A stretch of 64,000 nucleotides of DNA from Planctomycetaceae bacterium (GTDB taxonomy: Bacteria; Planctomycetota; Planctomycetia; Planctomycetales; Planctomycetaceae), in assembly GCA_021732995.1 (NCBI GenBank), contig JAKFWA010000120.1, forward strand, positions 1 to 64,000. The letters run 5' to 3'. Shown piece after piece: positions 16,894-26,819 of this stretch. The position numbers were made by a program, and so were the translations under genes. The notes beneath the pieces were generated by a model, which saw nothing but the letters and a program-made list of their open reading frames with translations, searched no databases and had not been told where the DNA came from. Position 1 is the first letter of the stretch. The number at the start of each line of letters is the position of its first letter.

Positions 16894-16961
16894 GAAATCG
16901 CTCTCCGCGCGGCGCTGAACGGATCACCGTCGATTCGAATGCGGGTTCAAACCCGGACGGG

Positions 16962-18296
16962 CTAAGCAAAAACTTCTTCGATGGCTCGACCGCCATTGTT
17001 GATCAGAATCGGACGACCGTCGTTGGAGATGTACTCCTGCGTGTCGTCGATGCCCATCAGCCGGAAGATCGTGGCGGCATAGTCCAGCGTGGTGTTGGTT
17101 CGCCCCAACACAAACTCGCACTTGGCATCCGTCTGGCCCACGATGTGTCCCATCCGAATACCCGCACCGCTGAAACCGATCGCATTCGTGAGGTGCCAGT
17201 GATCACGGCCGGCTCCACCGTTCACACGCGGCGTGCGGCCGAACTCGCCCGCACACAGCACGACGGTATTACTCAGCATGCCTCGGTCCGAGAGATCCGA
17301 GAGCAGTGCAGACCACGCCATATCCAACGTCGGCAGCAGTGGCTTCTTGAGAGAGATGAAGTTGTTGACGTGCGTGTCGTAGCCGGTGAAATCCACGGTC
17401 ACGAACCGCACGCCGGCTTCAACAAGCCTTCGGGCAAGTAGAGTCGCCTGACCCTCGCGCGTGCGGCCATAGCGATCGCGCAGAGCTTCAGGCTCGGCAC
17501 TCAAGTCAAACGCCTGTTTGGCCACTGGCGAAGTGATGAGATCGTAAGCCTGTCGGTAGAACTCGCCCCGATCCGCAACCGCGCCCCCCGATTTGTCGAT
17601 CTGCCGCTGCCAACCGTCGAGTTTTTCGAGAATGCGGCGGCGGCGTTGAGTTCGCTCGGCCCCAACAGCAGTCGGAATGGAGACGTCGTCTACCGAAAAG
17701 TCTTTGTCTTGAGGATTGCGACGGACCATCAGCGGGTTGTAAGCCGAGCCCAAGTAGCCGCCCCCGGAGTAGCCAATTGGCCCGCTAGCACACTGTACAT
17801 AGGGCGGCAGTCCGTTCTTCCAGCCAAGTTCTTTGGAGACGACCGATCCAAAGCACGGATAGACCGTCGAACCGACCGGAGCACCGTTCACATCGGGCAC
17901 CTGTGGATAGCCTGTCAGCATCCAGTGAGTAGCCTCAGAGTGCTGAGTTCCCTGATGCGTGATCGTGCGAACCTGGCAGACCTTATCCATTTGCTGGCTC
18001 ATCAGCGGCAGATGCTCGCAAACGGACAACCCTGGCATGTTCGTCGAGATTGGCTGGAACTCGCCGCGATACTCGACGGGTGCTTGCGGCTTCATATCCA
18101 GCGTGTCGATGTTGCTGAGGCCTCCGTTGGTCCACAGCAGAATGAAGTTCACGTCTTTCTTGGCGACCGGCTGAGCCTGCTCGGCCCGCAGCAGTTTGGG
18201 GAGCGTCAGGCCGAACATGCCCAGGCTGCCGACTTGCAGCAACGCTCGGCGCGAGATGCCCTCGCAGGTCCTGGAGCGATTGGAGATTTCGAACAT
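16962..18296 (-). CDS. DUF1501 family Tat-exported protein
   Basis: 444 residues. The N-terminus SRRALLQVGSLGMFGL is a twin-arginine signal. Following text NFILLWTNGGLSNIDTLDMKP, CEHLPLMSQQMDK and GEFGRTPRVNGGAGRDHW matches the DUF1501 family, which has an alkaline-phosphatase/sulfatase-like fold with the metal ligands partly changed. DUF1501 genes in planctomycetes nearly always follow a DUF1549/DUF1553 gene, as here (54-nt gap). The reaction is unknown. Likely cotranscribed with both neighbours. Confidence 0.92.
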   Translation of the reverse strand: MFEISNRSRTCEGISRRALLQVGSLGMFGLTLPKLLRAEQAQPVAKKDVNFILLWTNGGLSNIDTLDMKPQAPVEYRGEFQPISTNMPGLSVCEHLPLMSQQMDKVCQVRTITHQGTQHSEATHWMLTGYPQVPDVNGAPVGSTVYPCFGSVVSKELGWKNGLPPYVQCASGPIGYSGGGYLGSAYNPLMVRRNPQDKDFSVDDVSIPTAVGAERTQRRRRILEKLDGWQRQIDKSGGAVADRGEFYRQAYDLITSPVAKQAFDLSAEPEALRDRYGRTREGQATLLARRLVEAGVRFVTVDFTGYDTHVNNFISLKKPLLPTLDMAWSALLSDLSDRGMLSNTVVLCAGEFGRTPRVNGGAGRDHWHLTNAIGFSGAGIRMGHIVGQTDAKCEFVLGRTNTTLDYAATIFRLMGIDDTQEYISNDGRPILINNGGRAIEEVFA

Positions 18297-18350
18297 GAAC
18301 CGGATTCCTTGCCTGAATCAATAACCCCGTTGCTGCAGACAAAGCGAGTT

Positions 18351-20630
18351 TCAATGACCAAACGCAAACTCGGAGCAATTCAACAACGCCCACAAAATGT
18401 CTTGCCACGCTTCTTCGCGAGAAGCCGTCGCGGCCAATGTTTCCTGTACTGCGGCACGCTCCCCGTCGGTCGGATATCGAGCGAGCGCGGCCAGATATAA
18501 TTCGTCGGCGATTTCACTATCGGCGCGGTTCGCCTTCACGGCCAGCATCAATCGGCCGGACGGGGCGATGATCTTCTCATGCAGGGCCGTGCTATTGGCG
18601 AGGTGCAGTGCCTGAGACAGGTCTGGATTCGAGCCGCGTGCGCAGTCACAAGGACTGTTGCGCGCGGGCTTACCGAAGGTCGCCAGGAACTGGGAGACGA
18701 TTGTTGGATCCGGCAGTGAGATCGCCCGAGTTCCCACAGGTTGGCCGACGAAGCTCTCGGAATTCGCCGTTACCTGATTGATCGCGTCGAGCAGCACCTC
18801 AGCCGACAGCCGGCGGGGAACTCGATGAGTAAACAACGCACCGTCAAGATCGCGCGTTGCATTGAGTTCTGGTGCCAGTTGATAAATCCGCGAGTTGCAG
18901 ATCGTCCGCAGCAGATGCTTGGCATCGAATTGATGCTGAGCAAAGTCGGTAGCCAGAGCGTCGAGCACAGTTGGCAGCGATGCAGGATTCGTTGCCCGCA
19001 TATCATCAACCGGATCAACCAGACCGATACCGAACAGAGACGCCCAATAACGATTCGTGAAGTTGCGAGCGAAGAACGGGTTGTCCGCGCGAGTCATCCA
19101 CTGCGCCAGTTTCTGCCGCGGATCGACTTGCGACTCATTGGCCTGCACCGACAGCGAAGTCGGGGCAGCCTTCGTCGCCTCGATCTCGCCAAATACTCGC
19201 GGAGCTACCGCCATCTGCGGTTTGCGATTGGGGTTCTCTTTCTCCGACGCGCGGATGCTCTTCGGTCCGCCGAATTTCGCGCCCTGAGCCCCGCTGTCTT
19301 TGGTCTCCAGCTTCGAGAAGAACGCGGCCAGACCGTAGTAGTCCTGCTGGCTCCAGACTTCATTCGGATGGTGATGGCACTTGGTGCATTGCAACCGCAC
19401 CCCCAAAAAGACTTGAGCAGTGGTCTCAGCGAGATCCTCCACCTTCTCATCAATGAAGTAGTAGGCCACAGGGCCGTTGGTAAACAGATTGCCCTGCGCT
19501 GTTAGCAACTCGCGCGTCATCACATCCAGCGGCTTGTTGTCGCGCACTGACTGGCGGATCCAGCCGTTAAAGCTGGCGAGTCCCTTATCGCCCAAGTACC
19601 GCCGATGAGCCCTCAGCAAGTCGCCCCATTTCAGCGACCAATAGTCGACGTACTCAGCCCGGTTGAGCAATTCATCAATCACTCGGGCCCGCTTGTTGGC
19701 TGCGGTGTCCCCTCGAAACTTTAAGACCTCGTCTGCCGTCGGCAATGTGCCAATCAAGTCCAAATAGACGCGGCGGATGAACGTGCTGTCGTCGGCCAGC
19801 GGAGCGGGATGAACTCCCAAGCGTTTCCACTCCGCAGCGGCGAGTCCATCCAGGAAGTTCTGCGGAGGAAACTCAAACTGAGACTCCGGTCCGTGCGGTA
19901 CCGACACGCTGATGGACGCCACCTGTCCGAGGTAACGCACGCTGACGGACGTCTTGCCGGAACGATTCGCGGTGATCAGGCCTGAGCGTGAAATGTCGGC
20001 GATGGTCTTGTCACGCACGTCGTACAGAGCCCACGGCGTGACGTCCCGCGAAGTCCCGTCAGCGAAAGACGCCATGACTTTCAGCGCGACACCAGACTTT
20101 CCGGCGTCGCCTGATGCTGGTTCTTTGACAATCGTCGACAGTACGGCGGACGCAGGTTCAACCTTGATCTGGAATCCCGTCAGATCATCGGCCTTCGGTC
20201 CAGGCATACCGACCGCCAACCACCCTTTCAGGATGGCGGCTACTTCGGAATCGGCAGCAATTCGACGACCACCGCCGTGCGGGACCAACCCAGCAGGCTT
20301 CGTCAGCAGCAGGCTCTGATCTGGAGCGGATGCGCTAATACGCCGACCGCGTGAATTTTTCGTCAGGGCCTCGTAGTCAAAAGCCGGATCAAACCCGAGC
20401 AGAGAAAGCTGGAACCCCCCACGTCCCTGAAACGATCCGTGGCAAGCTCCGGCATTGCAGCCCGCCTTGGTAAGTGCCGGAAGTACATCTCGCGTAAAGT
20501 TCACGGTAGGTACGCGCGGTTGATTGTCCAGATGGAGCCGCTGTTGGGCAGGATCTGCCGCGACCGCCGATAGCGTCCTCAGGCAGACGGACGCGATCAG
20601 CAGAATCAGAAGGTGCGATCCTCTGCGCAT
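18351..20630 (-). CDS. DUF1549/DUF1553 protein with c-type heme-like motifs and Ig-like domain
   Basis: 759 residues with a signal peptide. Domains in order: a cytochrome-like segment with CNAGACHGSFQGRGGF (two Cys four residues apart, then His); a BIG2-like Ig domain (about 180-250, SRSGLITANRSGKTSVSVRY); DUF1549 (about 265-470) with a canonical CTKCHHHPNEVWSQQDYYG (CxxCH); and DUF1553 (about 515-750) with NPFFARNFTNRYWASLFG and LPTVLDALATDF. Probably a periplasmic heme protein, first gene of the DUF1549-DUF1501-PPC operon. The function of the pair is unknown. The first heme-like motif deviates from CxxCH and may bind heme differently or not at all. Confidence 0.92.
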   Translation of the reverse strand: MRRGSHLLILLIASVCLRTLSAVAADPAQQRLHLDNQPRVPTVNFTRDVLPALTKAGCNAGACHGSFQGRGGFQLSLLGFDPAFDYEALTKNSRGRRISASAPDQSLLLTKPAGLVPHGGGRRIAADSEVAAILKGWLAVGMPGPKADDLTGFQIKVEPASAVLSTIVKEPASGDAGKSGVALKVMASFADGTSRDVTPWALYDVRDKTIADISRSGLITANRSGKTSVSVRYLGQVASISVSVPHGPESQFEFPPQNFLDGLAAAEWKRLGVHPAPLADDSTFIRRVYLDLIGTLPTADEVLKFRGDTAANKRARVIDELLNRAEYVDYWSLKWGDLLRAHRRYLGDKGLASFNGWIRQSVRDNKPLDVMTRELLTAQGNLFTNGPVAYYFIDEKVEDLAETTAQVFLGVRLQCTKCHHHPNEVWSQQDYYGLAAFFSKLETKDSGAQGAKFGGPKSIRASEKENPNRKPQMAVAPRVFGEIEATKAAPTSLSVQANESQVDPRQKLAQWMTRADNPFFARNFTNRYWASLFGIGLVDPVDDMRATNPASLPTVLDALATDFAQHQFDAKHLLRTICNSRIYQLAPELNATRDLDGALFTHRVPRRLSAEVLLDAINQVTANSESFVGQPVGTRAISLPDPTIVSQFLATFGKPARNSPCDCARGSNPDLSQALHLANSTALHEKIIAPSGRLMLAVKANRADSEIADELYLAALARYPTDGERAAVQETLAATASREEAWQDILWALLNCSEFAFGH

Positions 20631-20865
20631 GCATCACCCTCTTACAGACGTGTGAACCAAACGGACGCCACATTGGTAGAGAAATAATAACTCGAACTTT
20701 GAGAGAAGTCATCAACAAGTTCGGATGCGTTCTGGTTGTCCCGCGATCGGGGAGTTTCCTCCGCTCATTCGTTTGCTGCTCGTTACGGTAGGCTCTGAAG
20801 TTGCGAGGGTGGCCTGATCGATCATCATGCTTGCTGGCCAGCCCTTTCGGATCGGAAGTTGAACC

Positions 20866-22326
20866 ATGACGACAGCGACTGCGGAACGGCGTTCAATGTT
20901 GATTGACGGCCAATGGACGACGGCCGCCGACGGGCGGACTCTGGATGTTATCAATCCTGCGACTGAGGGCGTCATCGGGCAAGTGGCATACGGAGGACGC
21001 GAGGAGACCCGACGGGCATTGGAGGCGGCTCAGCGCGCGCTGCCGACCTGGTCGCGCCAACAGACGACCTGGGATCGCGCGAAGATTCTGAAACGCACTG
21101 CGGAACTGATGCGTGAGCGGTGTGACGCGATTGCTCGGACGATCACTCTGGAGCAGGGGAAACCGCTCGCGGAATCGCGCGGTGAAGTCCTGCATTCGGC
21201 TGATACGTTCGAATGGTTTGCAGAAGAAGGGAAGCGGGCTTACGGACAGGTGATTCCGAACTCGCTGCCCGGCAAACGGCATATGACGTTGAAGCACCCG
21301 GTGGGAGTGGTTGCGGCGATCAGTCCGTGGAATTTTCCGATCACGCTTCAGGCGCGTAAGCTGGCTCCGGCACTGGCTGCGGGTTGCACGATTGTCAGCC
21401 GTCCGGCCAGTCAGACGCCGCTCTGTCTGATTCAGTTGTTTGAGTGCCTGATTGATGCGGGGCTGCCGTCCGGCGTTGCGAATCTCGTGATCGGGTCCGC
21501 TAACGAAATGGCTGACGAATTCCTCTCGAATCCGATTTGCCGCAAGATCAGCTTCACTGGCTCCACCGAAGTAGGCAAGCAATTGATGCGCGGGGCCGCT
21601 GATCAGATGAAACGACTCAGTCTGGAACTGGGTGGTCACGCACCGTTCATCGTGTTTCCGGATGCTGATCCGGCGGTTGTGGCGAAAGCGGCCGTGACGG
21701 GCAAGTTCCGCAACAACGGTCAGGTGTGCGTTGCACCGACCCGGTTCTTCGTGCATCAGGATATCCGTGACGATTTCGTCTCCGCAGCGGTGCAGTTCAC
21801 TCGAGAACTGAAGCTCGGCAACGGGTTGGATGCGGGTACGGAAATCGGTCCGATGTTTGAAGAAAAAGCCCTGAAGCAGACCTCAACCCTCATCGATGAC
21901 GCTGTGCAACGTGGCGCTCAATTGCTGACGGGTGGCAAGCGTTCCGAACGGTTCGATCGCGGTTACTTCTTTGAACCTACGGTGCTGACGGGGATCGCTC
22001 CTGAAACTCGCCTGATGACGGAAGAGCCGTTCGCGCCGGTGATGCCCGTGCTGGATTTCGGGCGGCTGGATGAGGTCATCAGCGCGGCCAACAACACGCG
22101 TTACGGACTCGCGGCGTATGTCTTCACGAACGATCTGACCGTCATGTGGCAACTTGCCGAGCGGCTTGAAGCGGGCATCATCGGGATCAACGACCCGGTG
22201 CCCGCGACGCCTCAAGCCCCGTTTGGTGGCATGAAGGAAAGCGGCCTAGGCCGCGAGCTGTCCCACGAAGGGCTGGAGGCGTACCTCGAAACGAAGGCCG
22301 TCTCGATCAGGCTGCGCGACTCTTAG
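20866..22326 (+). CDS. NAD(P)-dependent aldehyde dehydrogenase, succinate-semialdehyde type
   Basis: 486 residues, full length for the ALDH superfamily. Catalytic Cys288 lies in NNGQVCVAP, the general base Glu254 in LELGGHAPFIVF and the oxyanion Asn156 in SPWNFP. It resembles GabD-type enzymes that oxidise succinate semialdehyde with NAD(P). Residues VSRPASQTP stand where most members have a Lys that holds the cofactor ribose or phosphate (V-K-P-A), so Lys is replaced by Arg here. A single gene with a divergent promoter region shared with the DUF1549 operon; a terminator-free 95-nt gap leads to the next gene. Confidence 0.9.
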   Translation: MTTATAERRSMLIDGQWTTAADGRTLDVINPATEGVIGQVAYGGREETRRALEAAQRALPTWSRQQTTWDRAKILKRTAELMRERCDAIARTITLEQGKPLAESRGEVLHSADTFEWFAEEGKRAYGQVIPNSLPGKRHMTLKHPVGVVAAISPWNFPITLQARKLAPALAAGCTIVSRPASQTPLCLIQLFECLIDAGLPSGVANLVIGSANEMADEFLSNPICRKISFTGSTEVGKQLMRGAADQMKRLSLELGGHAPFIVFPDADPAVVAKAAVTGKFRNNGQVCVAPTRFFVHQDIRDDFVSAAVQFTRELKLGNGLDAGTEIGPMFEEKALKQTSTLIDDAVQRGAQLLTGGKRSERFDRGYFFEPTVLTGIAPETRLMTEEPFAPVMPVLDFGRLDEVISAANNTRYGLAAYVFTNDLTVMWQLAERLEAGIIGINDPVPATPQAPFGGMKESGLGRELSHEGLEAYLETKAVSIRLRDS

Positions 22327-22421
22327 CAGGGCCGCTGGCTTTTCAGAACGTCGAGGCTCCCGTAAACACTGATTGCCGCTGTCGAAAGATCAAGCTTAAG
22401 TCACAGACTCAGGACAACCCT

Positions 22422-23603
22422 ATGCGCTCGATTTCGTGCTGGAGTTTCTTCGTTGCGTTGGTCGCGTCATCCGGAACCGCCTTCGCCGAGTCGCCGTTTC
22501 CGAAGTTCGCTGAATCAACTCTGGACCCCATGGCTGGCAACGTCTGCTACGCGGTTTCGCTGGCGGATGTCGATGGCGACAAGCGTCAGGACATTGTCGT
22601 TGTCACGGAGAACAAGGTGCTGTGGTATCAGGCACCTGACTGGAAGAAACGCGTCATTATCGAGGACCAGACGCAACGCGATAACGTGTGTATTGCGCCG
22701 CTGGACATCGATGGTGACGGCAAGATCGACTTCGCGGTCGGGGCAGGGTGGACCAAGATCGGTACGCTGCACTGGCTGTCGCGCGGCGCGTCGCTTGACG
22801 ACAAATGGACAGTGCATGACATCGGCGTTGAGGTCTCAACTCACCGCATGCGGTTCGCGGATGTACTGGGCGCTGGCAAGTCGCAGCTTGTGGTCTCGCC
22901 GTTGCTGGCTTCGGAGAATCGTCCCGGAGTGCGTCTGACGGCGTTCAGCATTCCACAGAAGCCAAAGACGGAGCGCTGGCAGCCGACGGTGCTGGATGGC
23001 GAACTCAATCGCATGCACAACCATGTGCACATCGACTGGGACGCTGACGGCGTTGTGGACACTCTTACCGCCAGCCGCGAAGGCGTGTATCTGGTTCGCA
23101 AAACGAAGGATGGCTTCGAGAAAACAAAGCTCGGTGCGGGGCTGGCTGGCGCCAATATGGACTCCAGCGGCGCGGGCGAGATCAAGGTTGGCAAGCTGAA
23201 GAACGGCTCACGCTTCATCGTGACTGTCGAACCTATGCATGGCACCAGCGTGGTGGTCTACCTGCCACCGAAGAAGGCGGACGAGCTTTGGGGACGCACC
23301 GTTCTGGATGGTACCTTCAACCGCGGCCACGCGCTCGCGACCGCTGACGTCGATCGTGACGGCTCAGACGAAATCGTGTTTGGCTTCAGTGATCCCACCA
23401 AGGCCAGCGAGCAAAAGCCGGGAGTATCAATCTTCGACGCTCAGGACGATGCTGGAACCAAGTGGACCAAGCACATTATCGACAATGGTGGCGTCGCGGT
23501 CGAAGACTTGGTTGCCGAGGACATTAACGGCGACGGGTTAATTGACATCGTGGCCGTAGGTCGAGCGACTCATAACGTGAAACTCTATACTCAACAGAAG
23601 TAA
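22422..23603 (+). CDS. Secreted VCBS/FG-GAP repeat protein
   Basis: 393 residues with a signal peptide (FFVALVASSGTAFA). Calcium-loop repeats of the FG-GAP/VCBS type recur: DVDGDKRQDIVVV, DIDGDGKIDFAVG, DWDADGVVDTL, DVDRDGSDEIVFG and DINGDGLIDIVAVG. This predicts a seven-bladed propeller similar to integrin alpha N-termini, exported and likely a binding protein. No enzymatic motif is seen. A strong hairpin terminator follows immediately. Confidence 0.88.
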   Translation: MRSISCWSFFVALVASSGTAFAESPFPKFAESTLDPMAGNVCYAVSLADVDGDKRQDIVVVTENKVLWYQAPDWKKRVIIEDQTQRDNVCIAPLDIDGDGKIDFAVGAGWTKIGTLHWLSRGASLDDKWTVHDIGVEVSTHRMRFADVLGAGKSQLVVSPLLASENRPGVRLTAFSIPQKPKTERWQPTVLDGELNRMHNHVHIDWDADGVVDTLTASREGVYLVRKTKDGFEKTKLGAGLAGANMDSSGAGEIKVGKLKNGSRFIVTVEPMHGTSVVVYLPPKKADELWGRTVLDGTFNRGHALATADVDRDGSDEIVFGFSDPTKASEQKPGVSIFDAQDDAGTKWTKHIIDNGGVAVEDLVAEDINGDGLIDIVAVGRATHNVKLYTQQK

Positions 23604-23604
23604 T

Positions 23605-23641
23605 AAATGGCGAGCAGCGTATCACTTTCTGCTCGCCATTT
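23605..23641. terminator. Bidirectional intrinsic terminator
   Basis: AAATGGCGAGCAG pairs perfectly (13 bp) with CTGCTCGCCATTT over an 11-nt loop. A-rich on the left and T-rich on the right, it can serve both the VCBS gene and the converging ABM gene. Confidence 0.85.
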
Positions 23642-23655
23642 TCTGTATCACAGGT

Positions 23656-23964
23656 TCACGTTGGACCGAGAATTCTCAGCTTTACGCCCTTCACGAAATC
23701 TTTGACTCGAGGGCGGTAGTCCTGCATGTGTTGGGCCACCAGGTGGGCCTTAAGGGCGTCTACGCTGGCCCACTTCTCAACGATGGTGACGACCAGCGGG
23801 CGTAGCGGCTGTTGCACGGGAATGTCTGTTGGTACATCCAGCGTTGGGCCGTATTCAATGCAGCCTTGTTCGGCGTGCACGAGTGGCATCACCTTACGGA
23901 ATTCAGCCAGAAATGCGTCTCGCTGGCCTTCAACGACTTCAATTTCGGCGATCACGACGATCAT
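23656..23964 (-). CDS. Antibiotic biosynthesis monooxygenase (ABM) domain protein
   Basis: 102 residues with the ABM ferredoxin-like fold: IVVIAEIEVVEGQRDAFL at the N-terminus, GCIEYGPTLDV, VVTIVEKWASVDALKAHL and HMQDY near the end. Relatives such as YgiN act on quinols or are small cofactor-free monooxygenases; the substrate is unknown. A monocistronic small gene whose end faces the shared terminator. Confidence 0.88.
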   Translation of the reverse strand: MIVVIAEIEVVEGQRDAFLAEFRKVMPLVHAEQGCIEYGPTLDVPTDIPVQQPLRPLVVTIVEKWASVDALKAHLVAQHMQDYRPRVKDFVKGVKLRILGPT

Positions 23965-24062
23965 TGGGGATCCTCATTGGGTACGTAGTGTGTGATGTTT
24001 GCTGGGGCCGCTCCCTCACTGTCGCGGTACTGTTACTTGGGGAGTGAGTGAACGTATTCTGG

Positions 24063-24090
24063 CCTCGCCCCTCTCCCCGAAGGGGCGAGG
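24063..24090. terminator. GC-rich hairpin downstream of the DUF885 gene
   Basis: CCTCGCCCCT pairs with AGGGGCGAGG over 8 nt. It lies 35 nt past the DUF885 stop codon. There is no T tract. A similar CCCCTCGCCCC hairpin recurs at 28525, so it may be a dispersed repeat used as a terminator. Confidence 0.45.
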
Positions 24091-24124
24091 GGAGTATGGG
24101 AGCGTAACAGGGCGTTAGTATGCA

Positions 24125-25924
24125 TTATGGAATTGGCTCATTTAGTAGTAGCGGCTTGACGAACTTGACTGGCGGCGAGCCGAAGGACAGGACTCCATCG
24201 TGATACTTCTTGAGCGTGAACTTGTCGCCCCAGGTTTTGCGGGCGGCTTCACGCAGATCGCGGTGTTCCTGATAGCCCACAAAATAAGTTGAAAGTTGAG
24301 CACCCGTGACTTGGGCGCGGATCCACTTTCCGGCAGCTTCGCGTTCTTCCTGGAAGGTGTCTTTCATCATCAACCGCATCGCTTCTTCGCGGCGGATGCC
24401 GTCCACGTGGACCTGTTGATCGAGGATCGCGTTCGCGATTCCACGCAAGTACCACTTGAGCGCGACCAGTTTCATCAGAGGGTCTCCGTCCAGAAAACCC
24501 TCTTCGGACATCAGTTGCTCGCTGTAGACGCCCCAGCCTTCAATGAACGTTCCGGAAGCCAGCAGAGCCCGCAGGCGATTGGGGCTGCGGTTGGAATGTG
24601 CCAGTTGCAGGAAGTGGCCGGGCATGGCCTCGTGAATGGTCAGGTCGTGGATTGAGCGGATGTTGTATTCCCGCAAGAACGATGCGACTTGCGCGTCGGT
24701 CCAATCGGCGGGCAGGGGGGCCACCGCGTAGAACGTTCTTTGACCAACGTCGAGCGGGCCGGGGGAGTCGCAGTACGCGACGGAAACTCCGCGCTGAAAC
24801 TCGGGCATCTCGATGATGTCGAGTGGATCTGGCGGGATCGTGACCAGATCACGCTGACGCACGAAGTCCGTCGTCATGACCAATGACTTTTTGGCTGCAG
24901 CGACAACACCATCACGGGGCGGCACATCGCTGCTCGCTTTTGCCAGTGCCGCTTCAATTGCGGCCTGCTGCTGCTCGGGGGCGGGATTCTCAGGCAGTTC
25001 CAGCTTGGAGCCCTGCTTCAGCAGATAACTTCGTGCGATGTCATACATCTGACGTCGTACGCGGAGAAGTTCGAATTCCGCCCGCTCGCGAATCTCCTGC
25101 CGGGTGAGTCCCGTACCCAGCGTGAAGAACAGCTTTTCGTCGAAAACCTTGGCTCCAAGCTGGACGTTACCTTTTGCATTCGGCAGTACAGTCTTTTCGA
25201 GCCATTGCTGATGTTCTTCGACTGCGGCTGCGGTGGCCGCGATGCCTTTCTCGATGCGCTGCCGCTCGGCTTCCGATAGCTTGCCGAGGTGTGGCTTCAC
25301 CATGTTGTCGATGATGTTCAGCACTCCGCGATTTTGTTTGATCGCGGTTTCCGCGTGCACGGGAGGCACACGCTTGATGTCGACCGTCGCGCGGATCTGC
25401 TCGAACAGCTTCGGCAGTTTTTCTAAACGGTCGCCGACATGGCCTAAACGTTTTTCCAACGGGGCGAACTCGCGGGCCATCAATCCATAGATTGCTCCGC
25501 CAGTCAGTTGGGTGTACTGGATTGGATTCCAGGCCCATTCTTGCAACTGGTCGAGCCTCCAGATGTCGCCTTTCAGTTGATGAACCAGCAACTGGTAGTC
25601 GACCTGTTGCTCGCGGCTGAGTTGCTGGCGATCCAATTGGTTCAGCTCATTCAGCAGTCTTTGGTAAAAGGCTCGTTCGTGCTGTCGGCCAACATCGCTG
25701 ACATCATCAATCAGGTGGTCGTAACGATGATCACCCAGCGTCGTTGCATTGATCGGCGATAGCGCGGGTGATTCGTTGATGTACCGCTTGGCGATCTCAT
25801 CAAACCGCTTGATCGCCGCATCGGATTGGCTCCAGGCAGGAAATGCCATTGTCAGCATGAGGCCGGCAGCCAGCAGGCCGCTTCGCATCAGCATCACCAG
25901 TCTCCTCAGTGAAGTGTTGATCAT
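24125..25924 (-). CDS. DUF885 family secreted metalloprotein
   Basis: 599 residues from ATG 25924, chosen because it starts a signal peptide (LMRSGLLAAGLMLTMAFPAWS); the frame upstream is open for 98 more codons but is not protein-like. DUF885 features: HEAMPGHFLQLAHS (HExxxH-type zinc site), EGWGVYSEQLM and RGIANAILDQQVH. The family is related to zinc carboxypeptidases; the substrate is unknown. Probably exported. It diverges from the HupE gene. Confidence 0.88.
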   Translation of the reverse strand: MINTSLRRLVMLMRSGLLAAGLMLTMAFPAWSQSDAAIKRFDEIAKRYINESPALSPINATTLGDHRYDHLIDDVSDVGRQHERAFYQRLLNELNQLDRQQLSREQQVDYQLLVHQLKGDIWRLDQLQEWAWNPIQYTQLTGGAIYGLMAREFAPLEKRLGHVGDRLEKLPKLFEQIRATVDIKRVPPVHAETAIKQNRGVLNIIDNMVKPHLGKLSEAERQRIEKGIAATAAAVEEHQQWLEKTVLPNAKGNVQLGAKVFDEKLFFTLGTGLTRQEIRERAEFELLRVRRQMYDIARSYLLKQGSKLELPENPAPEQQQAAIEAALAKASSDVPPRDGVVAAAKKSLVMTTDFVRQRDLVTIPPDPLDIIEMPEFQRGVSVAYCDSPGPLDVGQRTFYAVAPLPADWTDAQVASFLREYNIRSIHDLTIHEAMPGHFLQLAHSNRSPNRLRALLASGTFIEGWGVYSEQLMSEEGFLDGDPLMKLVALKWYLRGIANAILDQQVHVDGIRREEAMRLMMKDTFQEEREAAGKWIRAQVTGAQLSTYFVGYQEHRDLREAARKTWGDKFTLKKYHDGVLSFGSPPVKFVKPLLLNEPIP

Positions 25925-26216
25925 GAATGGCCCAACGAGCGGTCGTCGCGGGTCGGGGAACATTAGCCACCACACAAGAACGTGCCAGCCGCAGCAAGTC
26001 GTCGTACTCGGTTTGGGTTTGGGAAATTTGTGGCCGCCCATGAACGATACGGGGAAAGCCTGGCACTCCATTCCCCGCTGTCGATTGGAGTGCCAGTTCT
26101 CGCTGCGGGGGACTGCCGGCGGCGTAGAAGGCGTCAATGTGGAACAGGATGGGCTCAGCCGAATAGACTGCGAGCCCGGCAAATTGCTGCTCGCTGTTTC
26201 TCTAGAGAGGGATTTC

Positions 26217-26819
26217 ATGCGGTTGTTGATCGCGCTGCTGTTCGTTCTGTGCGTGACGTTGGGCTTGCCTGAGCTTGCGATGGCCCATCCCGGTCATGGT
26301 GGTCCTAAGGAGCATACTCACATCTTGTGGCAGGGCCTTGTTCACCCGTTGTCGGGCTGGGATCACTGGCTGGCCATGGTGATGGTGGGCTTGTTGAGTG
26401 TTCAGCAGCGAGGCCGTGCCGTGTGGGCGGTGCCCCTGGCTTTTGTGCTGAGCATGGCGGCGGGCATGGGCGTCGGTGCTGCCTTTAACTCGTCACCGGC
26501 GGTTGAATTCGTGATCGCGGCTTCCATTGTGTTGCTGGGGGCGGGCGTGACTCGTGGTCGCTTGGGACCTGTTGGTGTTTCACTGCTGCTGATCGGTGCG
26601 TTTGGCTTTGCTCACGGAGTGGCTCACGGCGGTGAGATGGCAGCTTCAGGATTTTCGTCAGAGCTTGCGGCGGGAATGATGAGTTCAACCGTCGTTTTGC
26701 ATCTGCTCGGCATGGCAGTTGGCCGATTGGCGATGCGCTCGGCGACCGGTCACTTTGGCTTGCGATTGAGTGGAGCCTTCGTGGCTTGCGCAGGGCTGGT
26801 ACTGGCGTTCCAGTTGTAG
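26217..26819 (+). CDS. HupE/UreJ family membrane protein
   Basis: 200 residues from ATG 26217, with AGAGAGG upstream. A signal peptide (ending LAMA) is followed by HPGHGG and then WQGLVHPLSGWDHWLAMVMVG, the HupE/UreJ signature, with about six membrane helices. HupE and UreJ proteins are proposed nickel or cobalt carriers for hydrogenase or urease. No such enzyme is in the window, so the metal-transport role is only family-level knowledge. Histidines H26-H37 and HPLSGWDH could be metal ligands. Confidence 0.88.
   Translation: MRLLIALLFVLCVTLGLPELAMAHPGHGGPKEHTHILWQGLVHPLSGWDHWLAMVMVGLLSVQQRGRAVWAVPLAFVLSMAAGMGVGAAFNSSPAVEFVIAASIVLLGAGVTRGRLGPVGVSLLLIGAFGFAHGVAHGGEMAASGFSSELAAGMMSSTVVLHLLGMAVGRLAMRSATGHFGLRLSGAFVACAGLVLAFQL

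Noticed and set aside
20893-21756. 287-codon minus-strand open frame
   Set aside because: Antisense to the aldehyde dehydrogenase.
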